Assembly (NCBI GenBank): GCA_949317995.1
Contig: OX439044.1
Location: 45,650,166 to 45,714,165 of the forward strand
Source: Acholoe squamosa
Lineage: Eukaryota; Annelida; Polychaeta; Phyllodocida; Polynoidae
Length of the DNA stretch: 64,000 nt
Direction of reading: 5' to 3'
This document shows positions 35,110-47,874 of this stretch, piece by piece. The position numbers were made by a program, and so were the translations under genes. How positions within the stretch are numbered: position 1 is the first letter of the stretch; each line of letters begins with the position of its first letter. Below the pieces are notes generated by a model. That model did no database searches. It had not been told where the DNA came from and saw only the letters and a program-made list of their open reading frames with translations.

Positions 35110-37010
35110 GACGTTTATACCAGGGTTTCCACCATTTCTTTTAAGTAAATACCTTATAAATTGAAGAAATAAAAATCCAAGCGATACGTCTTGTTCAAGC
35201 TCCTCTGCCATTTTGGTTTCTCGGCGAGACGACCAGAATGCCTGGACGCAAAATATTACATCAACGTGTGTCCGAGGGGTATTTTCATAGTAGAACTCCT
35301 GGTAAGGACTGCGTGCGATGGCCAGAATACCCTTAGAGCATATGCCAATGTGACAACTTGTGTCTCACCGCGGTAAATAATCCGTGCGCTACGCAGTCAA
35401 CATGATGGAGAAATTTCGCTCGATTCGATTTTTATATCTTCAATCCTGTTACATATACAGGTCAAATCATGGCGAATTAAAGGTAGGTGCTAGAATATAA
35501 TGTCTAATTTCATCCTCTATATGCATTAAGCTTCTAATGCTATAGTTTTTTTATTATCGAATTAAATTGTTCACTGTCAACTTGCTGTCACATCGTCTCG
35601 TCTCAAGTGTCAACATGTGTTCATTTAGCGTGTACTATTCGAACATCATTATCCGCTCCCAGCACCGTCAAATCGTTCAAGATCGTGATAACCATGGTAT
35701 AACAGGATATGATTGCATTAGGCAGAATCAGTTCTGATAACATTGCTTTCAGTGATCGCTGTTGGTCTTCTGGCAGCATCAGATTATATTAGATACAGTA
35801 ACAACGTATGGCACAGAGCAGCATTCGGTAGTAGTTGGGCAGATGGCTATTGTGCATTTTGAACAGGCCTCTTAGGAACACTTGAATTTACTGCACAGTA
35901 AAAGGTACCACTTCACAGTATAAGGGGGTCAATAGGCAACATTCAATCACCATCAGGGAGAGTAACACCCATAATATTAAGCACTAGCAATACTTGTAAT
36001 TACTGTCTATTTTGAGTAGAACAAGTCTGTGCACTGGCCTGCTGGCAGACGCCGAATAATTGTAATTAGGGCATGGGTAAGTGGATGGTTAATTCAGGGA
36101 TAATGCTTGAGCCATACTGTGGATCAACAACTGAAAACTAAATAAGAATAAAATTTCATCTAGCAATTTTCAAGTTCTCCAATATCACGAAAGCAAGGAA
36201 TGATTGACTGCAATTTATTTTACCTAATTCTTCTACAGGTCAATTGATATTTATCGCATTAATCCTTAAAAAGATAACCATGCATGCATAAATCTCACTA
36301 CACTATCGTTTTCCTGGCTGTGGTATGTCGACAAGAAATACACCTCCCATCGTAGCAGCTGCTATCAATGCTTATCTCGCCAGCTTCAGAAATGGATACA
36401 CCACTGTACAATGTGAGAGAGGCCTATAGGTGTTAGCTTATGAGTATACGTGAAGATGTTCAAAAAGGCTTACAGGCATGTTAAACACTTCGACCCTGGA
36501 GTAAGCATATAGGACTCAGTATGGAGGCCTAGTGGAGCCACCATCTTGAATTTCGCTGGTTGACCTGCGCCCTGCAGTGAAGGTCAAGATCTGTGTGTGT
36601 TATAGACCTACAGAGGGTCGAAATGTGAAGAGTGAGTTGTCTATTGTCTTTATAAAACTTTCTTTGGTAAAATATGTTTTTATATCTCCAGTATTCAATG
36701 GAAATACACTCCCAGTAGTACTGTGACCTTGCTCTCGTGTGCACTGTACTCCTATAATGCACACAAGGTTACTTCTATTGTGCAGCAGTGCACTACACCT
36801 CGTTTTATAATAAACAATATTACCCCAGGAAGATGTGCTAAAGGTTGGGACTGATGTCAACATTTTAGACTGCTGTAAAATACCATTGAAGAAGCTTATG
36901 GCCATCCGTAATGATCTATAACACCCGAACCAGAGACACACTATTCAATGGGCACAGGTCAACAGCAAGGCAATTACTATTAGATGACGTTATCAATACC
37001 CATACCATCA
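35110..37010. other. No supported gene; CpG-rich 35.16-35.48 kb
   Basis: 35.16-35.48 kb is richer in CpG than its surroundings and has short opposing frames that each end at a donor-like GT (minus from 35213, starting MAEELEQD; plus from 35403, starting MMEKFRS, ending AAG/GTAGGT near 35482). This could be a divergent promoter, but AAGCGATACGTC here also occurs beside repeats at 14.09 and 42.08 kb. Confidence 0.25.
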
Positions 37011-37014
37011 GTAA

Positions 37015-37645
37015 AGGCCAAATCCCACAACGTGAAAATGGTTGGGAAATCATTGTGAAATAGGATATGTGGGTGCTTAGCCGATATTGGGGTGGTAATT
37101 TCATCTAGGGAAGACCTATAAAGGCTAAGAATCCCTGTCAAAGTGCTGGTATTTAGGGAGTATAGTACATCAGAAGTTTTTGATATTTTCTTCACAAAGG
37201 GCTTGAAATCTCTGTGATAGACTCAAAATCCCTGTGATTTAGAGAAAAAACAACAGTTTCTAGGAAATCAGAAGAGGTGTGTCTTTGATAAATCAGGAGC
37301 CAAGTTCCACATACTACAGTCATAATGGGGTTCTGCTTGTGATTTATGCAAGCTACATTTGTTTATGCTATGCAGGAGACCATTGCAAACCACAGAAAAT
37401 AGTCAGAGACAACTGTGATTTTAATATCAAATACTCTATCTCTGTGAATGATTCTAGCAACTCATCTGTGCAGTAATGAAAATCACAGAGATTCCCCTGC
37501 TACTATCAGCTATAGTCAGATTTGGAGTGGTAAGAAATGCAGTGAGTACCCTTGTGATTTAGGAAATTGGCAAGAGTCTAATGTTGCCGATATCCAGAAT
37601 CACAAACATTTCAGACCCATTTTTCACGTAGTGGGATTTGGCCTT
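37015..37645. repeat. CTGTGATTT-word fold-back, copy 1
   Basis: Ends GGCCAAATCCCACAACGTG and CACGTAGTGGGATTTGGCC. Right flank TTAA, left TAAA. Inside, CTGTGAT(T)T-type words lie in the left half and AATCACAG in the right half. Confidence 0.83.
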
Positions 37646-37853
37646 AAATTGGTCATTGCGATGTGAAAACAGTTTGCCATTGGTAGCAATATTAAAGTCG
37701 TATTCAACTGCTGCACATGTCATGCTCTTTTTACAGCTGTAACGTCCACAAAGAGCCAACTAGCCCAGGGTAAGGAATTACTGTACAGTTTTCCGGACAG
37801 TTTTATAAAGAATTTTTTTCTGATATGAATTGGGCAGGTAGATGGGCTACTCA

Positions 37854-38503
37854 TTAAGGCCAAATCTCACAACGCCAAAATGGTGAACAACCCTTGTGAT
37901 ATATAGGATATGTGGTTGCTTAGCCGATATTGGGGTAGTAATATTGTCACAGGAAGGCTTATAATGGCTAAAGGCCAAATCCCACAACGCGAAAATAGCC
38001 AGAAAATCCTTGTTATATAGGATATGTGGTTACTTAGCCGATATTGGGGTGGTAATATTGTCTAAGGAAGTCCTATAATGGCTAAGAATCCTTGTCAAAG
38101 TGTTGTTATTTCAGGAGTGGAATACATCAAATGCTTTTGATATTTTCCTCACAAGAGGCCAGCAATCTCTGTAATATGCGGAAATTCCCTGTGATATAGA
38201 GGAAAACAAAAATCTCTAGTAAATCACAAGAGGTGTGTTATCTTTTCATAAATCAGGACCCAAGTTCCACACACTATAGTCATAAGAATGTTGTACTTGC
38301 GACTAAAAGTAACAACTATTCAGTACAGTGATGAATTTCACAGACATTTCCCTTCCAATATTGGCTAGTGGTGGGGTTTGATAAAGGTAGGGGTGGCATG
38401 GGAACCCTTGTGTATTTTGTTTTTGACAAGACTCCAAGGCTGCCGATAGCCAGAATCACAGCCGTTTTAGACCCATTTTCCACGTAGTGGGATCTGGGCT
38501 TAA
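37854..38503. repeat. CTGTGATTT-word fold-back, copy 2
   Basis: Flanked by TTAA on both sides (37854-37857, 38500-38503), fitting a TTAA-targeting transposon. A second left end starts at about 37972, so one copy seems nested or the left end duplicated. No transposase. Confidence 0.83.
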
Positions 38504-38574
38504 GGATCCTTGCCAAAGTGCTGGTATTTGGGGAGTGGAATAAATCAAACGTTTTTGATATTTTCTTCACAAAT

Positions 38575-39395
<821 letters not shown>

Positions 39396-39949
39396 TAAAG
39401 GGCCAGAAATATCTGTGATAGACTGAAAATCCCTGAGATTTAGAGGAAAGCAAAAGTTTCTAGAAAATCAAAAGTATTGTGTCTTTGATAAATCAGGAGC
39501 CAAGTTCCACATTCTACAGTCCTAGGGGGGGGGGGGAATTTCCTAGAGGGTATATTTTCAGGCGATATTTCCAGGGGGAGAATTCCAGGGGAGGACCTTG
39601 GCGGGAATCCTAGCATCGTAATAGTATATCAGTGGGTCGGAGGTCTAACCCGTTTGCAACAGTTATCATATTGCATCCGGCTACAGTTGTAAAGAAGGAA
39701 TCATCAAGATGATATGAGCGAAGGCGTTATCTCAGAGTGCAACATCCGATATGTCTCACGACTGCTCCTTACTCTCATCAAGTATCGATAAAGATATCTA
39801 ATGCTTATATAAAGATAGATAAAAACTTTCCCTGTGAAAATGACGATTTGCTTGATAAGTGGTATTCGACCAACTGGTCAAAATGACCTTCTACACAATT
39901 TTGACAATTTTGGTATCAACTATTCGCTGTTTATATTTTTCATTTCTTA

Positions 39950-39987
39950 GGGAGTGATCATTTTTTAACAACAAAATGATCACTCCC
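39950..39987. repeat. Two joined MITE ends without an interior
   Basis: GGGAGTGATCATTTTTTAAC followed at once by ATGATCACTCCC. The same ends bound the 253-bp element at 46222-46474. Confidence 0.8.
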
Positions 39988-40956
39988 GTATTAGTATTGA
40001 CCACCATTGGCCTCTAGCTACTACATAGAGAATTCAGCAGTGTGCCTACTGTGCTGGATGTGTTAAGAGATCCACTGCAATCTCCTAACACTGCTCACGG
40101 GCAGTGCAGATTAATTGTACAACTAAATCACACCATGGTGTTCTAGCCATGCCTTCAGCTAACATGGCAGTGGGTGCGAGGTTAGGTTCTATTGAAATCG
40201 CCTCCAGACCTGATTTTACATAACGTCAACTGTGTATAAATTACACAGACTAACATCTTAAGTGTATGCTTACTTACAACAAGGGCTACTTAACACCGTC
40301 GGATGTTCGTAAGCTGCAAAGTAGCCATTCTTTATAAGACCCCTTAGGGTTGGTTATCAATACCCTATGCATAATTTAAACATGTATATTTAGGCTGAGG
40401 TGGACCTATATATGTCCAGGACCCATGATCCATAGGTAAATGGGTGCAATTAAACGCATAGCCCAATAGCCCCACGCTCATTTTAGAAAATAATGGAATT
40501 ACGTAAGACGTTGCCAGCAGGTAGTTTCTTAAGTTTGTATACGACTACTCGTTTTCAAGTCTTGCCAAAACTAACACTTCACAATCATTATTAGGGTACA
40601 GTAGACTATTTTCCATGATAACCAGTGCTGAATACAAAATTTTACTGATAATGGGCCTATTTATATTCACACATAATATGTATTGATGCAATATACAATC
40701 AACATAACGTGTTTCATTGTGAGAGTTTGGGGTGTGAAGGTCATGGTTTGAATAAAAGGGAAGATGTCATGTTCTAAGATCAACCAGTGAATAGGACACT
40801 TCCAGTTTTTATCTGCATCCATAGTGAAAACTGCGTCCAGCCTCTCCAAACTACCAAACTGTCGGCCTTGTCATTTCCGGTTGTAATTATCCTGACTGTC
40901 TGCCAGTCGTGAGCTTTTTTCCTCGCCTGGCTCACCCAAGGGTGTTGAGTTAGTGA
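39988..40956. other. No gene recognised
   Basis: Chance frames only. Confidence 0.4.
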
Positions 40957-41084
40957 ACAAGTAACCAATGGATAACTCATGACGAGTGTGTGTTAGTGAA
41001 GGATAATGACACAAGGCCGTAGGCCGAGTGTTATTAGCCTTTGCTAACACACACAAGTCATGAGTTATCCATTGTCTACTTATT
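40957..41084. repeat. Hairpin element, apex AAGGCCGTAGGCCGAGTG
   Basis: Stem CAATGGATAACTCATGAC pairs with the complement of GTCATGAGTTATCCATTG, then GTGTGTGTTAG with CTAACACACAC. Confidence 0.87.
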
Positions 41085-41351
41085 TTATACCACGAAACCA
41101 ATAAATAATCAATAGAATACCAACAAATTCAATTTGAAAACAAAAATTATTCCCCCTCCCTGGGACTCGATGCCAGCCATTGTGTGTACACAGGTACCAG
41201 TACATATATACACCTCGGCACCCGGCAGCGGACAGCGACAGCCCCAGTCTCAGCTTGGCTTGCTTTGACTGCGTCTCGCTGTTATGTTTGTGTAGAATAC
41301 ACCTCCTCGCCCGACAGCGGACAGCGACAGCGCACACGGCAAAAAGAGATG

Positions 41352-41427
41352 CGCCCGGACCGGGGCTCGATCCATGTACCTCTGACGGCTTGGCGCAACG
41401 CGCTAACCGCTAGACCACCTTGTCTCC
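41352..41427 (-). repeat. tRNA-like SINE head
   Basis: The minus strand has TGGTCTAGCGGTTAGCGCG (A box) and GGATCGAGCCCCGG (B box) at tRNA spacing. Nearby GACAGCGGACAGCGACAG repeats at 41227 and 41318 suggest a longer composite repeat. Confidence 0.6.
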
Positions 41428-41555
41428 TCCTTCAGCGGCCGTGTCGGCTTGGATTGATTTGAATGCGTCCCTTGTGTTATGTATACACGATCGGTACACA
41501 CGATCGGTATACACGATCCTTTGTTTGGTTTAGTTCTAGCCAACCACCATTCGTC

Positions 41556-41628
41556 GGTCTCTGTGGCGCACTGCATAGGGAGTTGGACTAGGAATCTTAG
41601 GCTGCAGGTTCGAGCCCTGCCCTGGTCA
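41556..41628 (+). repeat. tRNA-like SINE head
   Basis: CTGTGGCGCACTGCATAGGG (A-box region) and GGTTCGAGCCCTG (B box), then AAG. Tail not defined. Confidence 0.6.
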
Positions 41629-41690
41629 AGTCTATCATGGGTTTTAACATGTAACATATGACATGGGAGGACATGAGAGGTGTGCGGTTA

Positions 41691-41756
41691 TCCTGGATAA
41701 CCGCATGCCTTCCATGGATAACCACACGCCTTCCATGGATAACCGCATGCCTTCCA
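41691..41756. repeat. Short minisatellite, three units
   Basis: GGATAACCGCATGCCTTCC repeats three times with a 24-25 bp period. Confidence 0.85.
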
Positions 41757-41905
41757 AAATAGGGTGTGCAATATCGACAGATATGTGGATGGGAATAGAT
41801 ACCAAAAAGCACTGTGTAACCCACAAATCGTGGTATAACATTGTTGAGAGTACCAGAAGTTAAGCTTTTATTTTAAATTGTATACAACGCCTACTAAAAT
41901 ATTAA

Positions 41906-41996
41906 GCTAATAGATCATGGATATCGGTGTCCTAGGGTCCTACATTCTGTACAGAATGTAGGCCCGTGGGCACCGATATCCATGACCTATTAGGTT
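41906..41996. repeat. Hairpin element, apex palindrome CTACATTCTGTACAGAATG
   Basis: Arms TAATAGATCATGGATATCGG and CCGATATCCATGACCTATTA. The right flank (ATTTCTCCATTTTGTATTAA) is the inverse of the left flank of the 14.45-kb hairpin. Confidence 0.88.
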
Positions 41997-42117
41997 TATA
42001 TCACTAATTTCTCCATTTTGTATTAATTTCTTACCTGATATCCACAGAATATAGGCATGAGAAGACATTTTGTAAGTGCAAGCGATACGCCCCAGGTCAC
42101 TCTGCACAAAGCCATTG

Positions 42118-42605
42118 TTATTGTTCCTTGCCGGGAGAGGTACTGCTGTGTTTACACACACTTTTCGTATCGAATCCAACCATGACAAGTTGAGATATTA
42201 AAACATACACATCCTTAGACATGCTAGATGATCCCTCCATACTTATTATGTCCAATATATTCAAAGTAAAGAAGAATCCATTGATTTTTCAAGCCGGTCC
42301 GACATTTCCAGCTTCTTTCTCGTACGACGAGAAGTTGACCTATATCCACATCCGGGCCACTGACACAATTTCATCGGACAAGGAGGTGGGTGGGAATGGC
42401 TGCACCGCAACTCGCTTAGGATAGACAAATCAATGGATTCTTCTTTATTTTGAATTTATGGACATAATAAGCATGGAGGGATCATATAGACTATCTAAGG
42501 ATGTGTACATTTTAATATGGAGATTTGTCATGGTTGGATTCTATACGAAAAAGTGTGTGTAAACACAGCAGTACCGCTAGCGGGTAGGTCCTACAGGCTT
42601 CTTAT
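42118..42605. repeat. Large fold-back with arms of about 170 bp
   Basis: The left arm 42118-42290 (GTACTGCTGTGTTTACACAC ... AAGAATCCATTGATTT) is mirrored by 42425-42605 with some mismatches. The central about 130 bp is unique. GGATTCTAT near 14.27 kb belongs to a related copy. Confidence 0.85.
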
Positions 42606-42637
42606 ATATATTAACATTGGAGTTCATCACCGCACAG

Positions 42638-42700
42638 TGTGGCGCAATGGCTAACGTCCTCGCCAACCAGCACTGCGGCCGGGGTTCAATTCTCCTACGA
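42638..42700 (+). repeat. tRNA-like SINE head
   Basis: TGTGGCGCAATGGCTAACG (A box) and GGGGTTCAATTCTCC (B box). Confidence 0.55.
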
Positions 42701-44640
42701 GTTGGGACGATTTTTCACATTGAAACGATGGTGAGACTGACTTTGTATGTCCACCAGAATTTCCCAAAATATAAGTCCAACTTGACCTTGAAAAAGTATA
42801 TACCAAAAACTCTAAAAATGCACATGGGTGGTATACACCTATATAATGCACGGCAGATATGCGTGGTATAACTTACATTAAATAGGTACTCCGTATACAC
42901 GTGTACAAATTATTCCTGAATACTCAGTTCTAGCTGTGGAAGAATGGCTGGGTACATTATAAGTTGATATTTAAGCGTCTTGTGCGATGATCAGCCATTG
43001 CCTACTAATCTCTTCCCCTCTAGCTAAAAAAAGGAGTGTGCATGACAAAAGGTAGGAGCGATTAGAGCCATGGACTAGATTTGCCTCGGATATGTACACA
43101 AGGGCATTGATATTCCAAAAAGGAAAAAAAATTCTCAGTATTACAGTAACAGAGAATCTGTATATTATGTACCATGGTCATTGCTTATATACATTTCTAT
43201 TCCCTGCAACCCTATCCTCTCTTCAAATCCCTCCGTCCTTCTAAAGCAAACAGTTGTTGTCCTGGTGGGAACATGGTCCATTCTTAGAGAGAACAGTATC
43301 CTATCTATTCTTAGCACCCAGAAGGTATTAGGTCATTGCACCTGCACTTAGCGGGTCTGTCTCCACACCCTACACGGCAGCCACTTATGCAGTGACCGAC
43401 ACGAGCTGCTCCTAGAGCTGCTCCCACACCGCCATCGTTTTACATCGTCCTCATATAGTGTGCTCATGTTCCTGTAACGTAGTATGTATGACCGCCTGTC
43501 ACTGTGGATGGCAGGTCGTGGGTGTGTAAGTAGTGTAAGGAACTGTAACATTTACGTTTTAGCCATAAAGCAAATATGGATAATATACAACATGAAGGTT
43601 TTTGTGGGAAAATGCTCTGTGGATATTTTGTAGCATGCCCTTTCTGTGGTCATTGAGAGGGATTACAATAAAGTTTGTGGACACTACGTGCTCTGTGGCT
43701 AAAACGAACTATTTGCAATTTTCCGCTGTCTATCCTACTTCACAAAAATATATATCTGCTTCTGTCCTCCTCCTTCCCACCCCCATGCCGTCTCCCCATT
43801 TTCTCTCCCACTCCTTCACCTCTCTGATCCCGTTCGCATCCATTTACACAACAAATGTATTTTACCCAGCAACAGCCAGCTGTCCCTCTCCTCCCACTTA
43901 TCTATGTTCACCTCTGCATTCTAGATATAAAACGAATGTATACCTCTGTTCTGCCTCTTTCTTTCATCGTTTCCTTCTTTGACTAATTAAGATGAAGTCC
44001 CAGATACATAAAAAGGGTTAAATCTTCATGATCATTAATTTACCTGTTGGTGATTTACCGCTACATTATTCCTTTGTTTTTAAAGTATTAGTTATAGTAA
44101 TCATAAAAAGGGATCAAGAAATGCCTTATCAAGTAATTCACCCTCCTCCTTGCATTTTCACATCCAAAGGTCTACTATCGTGCTGGTGTAGATCTGAATA
44201 ACAGATCTATACATGTTATACACCTGCAGAAAGTGGTTTCTCCATCCGAAGCGTTTCTTTCTTTACAAATGGAATGAGAAATTATTTTTTTAGAGATACA
44301 CATATATAGACCTGAGTCAACTTATATGAATAACACATACTACATAGTAGGGGGCCTATCCGGGGGGTGGCTGACTATCACTCACCGCTCACAAGCAACT
44401 GTTCCACTCTGGCTGACTCAGCCGTGAGAAGTCGTATAGAACACCGTAAATTAACAAGCCTATAGCTGGGCCAAGTCAAGGTGAAAGCATTTTAACTTGC
44501 TTTATACGACGTGCTTAGGTTTTGTATGGATCTAGTTCAGTTACTTTTGTACAAATTGCAATATTAATGTGTTTTTTTTTTTGGAGTTGCTTGCTGTGTA
44601 GCGGCTGGGAGTGCAGCGACCGTAGCAACTTCATTATGTT
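42701..44640. other. No gene recognised
   Basis: Chance frames only; 43.74-43.98 kb is pyrimidine-rich. Confidence 0.4.
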
Positions 44641-44653
44641 TTCGGTTTGTCAG

Positions 44654-44699
44654 TGACGTCACTGTCACCTTGTGACGTCATACGTCGGCCGTGACGTCA
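44654..44699. promoter_or_regulatory. Three CRE palindromes at 19-bp spacing
   Basis: TGACGTCA occurs at 44654, 44673 and 44692, the full-site target of CREB/ATF bZIP dimers. Spacing is exactly 19 bp. No first exon is visible next to it, so it is either a distal enhancer or part of a repeat. Confidence 0.6.
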
Positions 44700-46221
44700 C
44701 ACGTCGCCGCAGAGTGGCAACTCCTATCCGTGGTCCTTGCCACATTCTTCTTGTTGGCCCAGTTTCCCAAGCATGGATGACTGAGGCACTATTCATAGGA
44801 AAACAATCTTCAATGAAACCTCAGATCTATTCCCGTCTTGAGCTACAGGTGTCACACTTGACGGTGGCCACGGAAAATGTGGATAATTTCCTTTTTGGAT
44901 GAGTGTGAGACACCATTGGCAATAGATAGAGACTCAGTCCAGTCCTCTTTTAAGGGTCGCTTCTGCTTTCAGGCACCTAAATAACGGTACCTTTGGAAGG
45001 CTGCTGTGTGTCTCAGGGTAGCAAGTATTGGGATGCTCATGGGCTTGATGGCATGGGCAGTTCAGAACGTCATATATATTGAAAATAGGCATAGGTGTGG
45101 GTCTACTTGCACATACCCGGCAGCTTTAGTGGGCATATTTACTCAATTCAGCCCAGCAGGGAAAATATACGAGAAAGATAACTTCAGAAGGAAAGTGGAT
45201 TAGCCAGACTTTAGGTTGTATAAGTAGTCATTAATAGAGTATACGGTAGGCCCTACATGCATCATATAGGCCTATACATAACCCTAAAATAACCCCATTA
45301 TATCTATAGCAATCCACAGGACAGATTAGCTGAAATCTCGTGTCAATGCGATAAGGCACGTGAAGTCTGGCTGTGCAAAATATCCGCTTAACCATTCATA
45401 TTCACTTAATGATAGAAGGTATACGGCCAGCCCACGTGTGCCTGTTGTGATGCTGTTGATAACCCATTTGATCCCTACTGACAACCTGTTTATGTAGATA
45501 AGCAGGTGGGTCTCCACCAGCGGTAGCATCATCCTCACACTGCCACAATCTGGTAAATGCTACATCTATCTATCCATACAAAATTGGTATAGTATTACGG
45601 GACCATAGAAGGAATTAAAATAAAATACTGAAATAAGTATTCTAGCAGCAGTAGCTCTGTGAAAGGTCTATCCTTTGCTGATCAGACCGCAGTACACGAG
45701 CTGAAAGTATTGTTTATCAAGAGACCAGAAATAGTTCTCTTCTCACTTCTTTCTCATACGGACCCATGTTTTATAGACTTCAAGGTCATGACTAAAGTTG
45801 TGCCGTGAGATTTGACCTATAGTAGCTAAGTATAAGCCAGCAGACGCCTAGTTATCGACACAAATCATGCCAAATCACAGCTGTCCTGATCCGACCAAAG
45901 CTGCTTAACCACAGGCATTTAACGCCCAAATACTCCAAGTCAAGTCTGGACCAGATCAAAGGCTCAGCTGGCTGACATTCCACAGACCAACTCAACATAA
46001 TTGCCATGGAAAGCTGCAAATAAGATGAAGTAGATAGAAGTAGAACTAGCAGAATGGGAGCTGCTAATTGGAGCCCTGACAGAAGACTTCCTTCTGGGTG
46101 CCCACATATATAGTATTATGGACGACCAGCCTTAATGGGAGGTAGCACAGCTATAATAGCAGCACGAGAGGATTCATATCACCTTCTCTGCTCGGTGTAT
46201 TATCACCAGAACAAGACCTAA
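44700..46221. other. No gene recognised
   Basis: Short frames only; no structure seen. Confidence 0.4.
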
Positions 46222-46474
46222 GGGAGTGATCATTTTTTAACAACAGGGGGGGTCAGAATTTTTTAACCCCTTGTCGGGAGGGGGTCAGAACACCTCTGAT
46301 GGGGGGGTCAAAATAATTTCACCTGTTTTCAGTGGAAAACCCGATGCGTAACTATAGGCTAAAAGGGGACGTTCGCGCGCGATTTTTGTCCCTTGTAGGG
46401 GGGTTGAAATTTTTTTTTTCGCGTCCGTGCGCAAACCCACCAGCCCCCCCTGTTGTTAAATAATGATCACTCCC
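46222..46474. mobile_element. 253-bp MITE with GGGAGTGATCATTTTTTAAC ends
   Basis: Inverted ends of about 25 bp (to CCTGTTGTTAAATAATGATC ACTCCC) enclose G-rich filler with GGGGGTCA-type words. No transposase. Confidence 0.85.
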
Positions 46475-46781
46475 TAAATAGCATACGAGTGGTGACCACA
46501 ATAGAGAGAAGGGAGCGTGTATTCAGGGCATGATCCGTGTGATGTAGCCGCCAAATGGCAGGCTTCTAAATGGAATTTCACAGCAGGGATCTAATGAGTT
46601 TCACAGAGCTATATCATGTGATATTTCTTTCATTCTTAGACTAGATATTGGAGATACCCCTTTTAGACATACATGTATAGAAGAGTCTAAAATAAAAAAA
46701 AAAAAAAGGCATGATCAAATTCATCCCGATCCCTTACTCAGGTGACAGTGCAGACGACGCCTATATATGCGGCTATTTACG

Positions 46782-46784
<3 letters not shown>

Positions 46785-46833
<49 letters not shown>
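46785..46833. repeat. (AT)n microsatellite
   Basis: About 24 AT units. Confidence 0.97.
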
Positions 46834-46835
<2 letters not shown>

Positions 46836-47874
46836 AATGATCACAAAAGTCTTAATCATGTAAGGCCTATTACATTTCGCCATGCCATCCAATCCCAATG
46901 CAAAATCACGTTTCTGAACGGTTTTCTATACGCGGGTCTCATTTCTGCAGTGGTCCATCTCCATAAAACATAGAGGAGTAAAGATTGATGAAAGATGAGA
47001 AGTTTTCGAATCATAAACAATCAATTGCATACACGAATTGATGTCAAAATGTTTTTAAAGTTAGAACGACAGTTGGCCCAGGACACGTCACCCTTGCACC
47101 CTTCGTCCCCAGTAGATGCCGTCGACACCTTCACACACATTACAATTGTAACTGACAAATACAAATCAACAAAATATTAAAGACCTGTTGTGCACTTATA
47201 ATATACCGCGTATTTCCACAATACCCAGTACCAAGGGTCTATTTCAGAACAAACAACGACTTCCCCCAATTTGGAGTCTTGAACCATCACCTATTGTACA
47301 ACTGGTCAACAGACATGATGTTTAGCGTTGGGATATTATTCAATTGTTAAAATACATGGAAAAGGTCTTGAGCTGACCGAAATAGACCAATTGTAAAAAG
47401 CTGTACTCAATATCTGTACAATGCTGTATATATTAGGAAATAGATAATAGAGCTATTAATTTTGGTGAGTTAGGTTATTTTGAAATAGACCCTTGTGCCA
47501 CATTTTTCTCTTCCTCTAACATTCTGTTTTACGGTCAACAAGTGCGAAGCCGCACAAGCACACAAATGTTGCCCTAAGTGTTCTTGATCGTAGTCCAATC
47601 GTTTACAGCCAGTCAATAAAACGATTCTGGCTGGAAATAGAGTTGCCTATAGGTGGGTGAGAACAAAGACAGCAGAGACAGAGAGTGAGCCCGGGGACTG
47701 ATCTTGCTAATGTGTACAATGAAGGTACGACATACAATCTACAATGCGATGATGTACAATGTTAGCATGAGTTAAAGTTAGGCCCTTGCAACGTCACAGG
47801 GTCACAGGGTATACAGCTGTGGGCAAACATTGCCTATATTAATGCATATATACAAGATACAGGTACCTTCTATA
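46834..47874. other. No gene recognised
   Basis: Chance frames only. Confidence 0.4.

Noticed and set aside
35160..35490. Divergent promoter with two first exons
   Set aside because: Short frames with donor-like ends exist, but AAGCGATACGTC is shared with repeats at 14.09 and 42.08 kb, so it may be repeat sequence.
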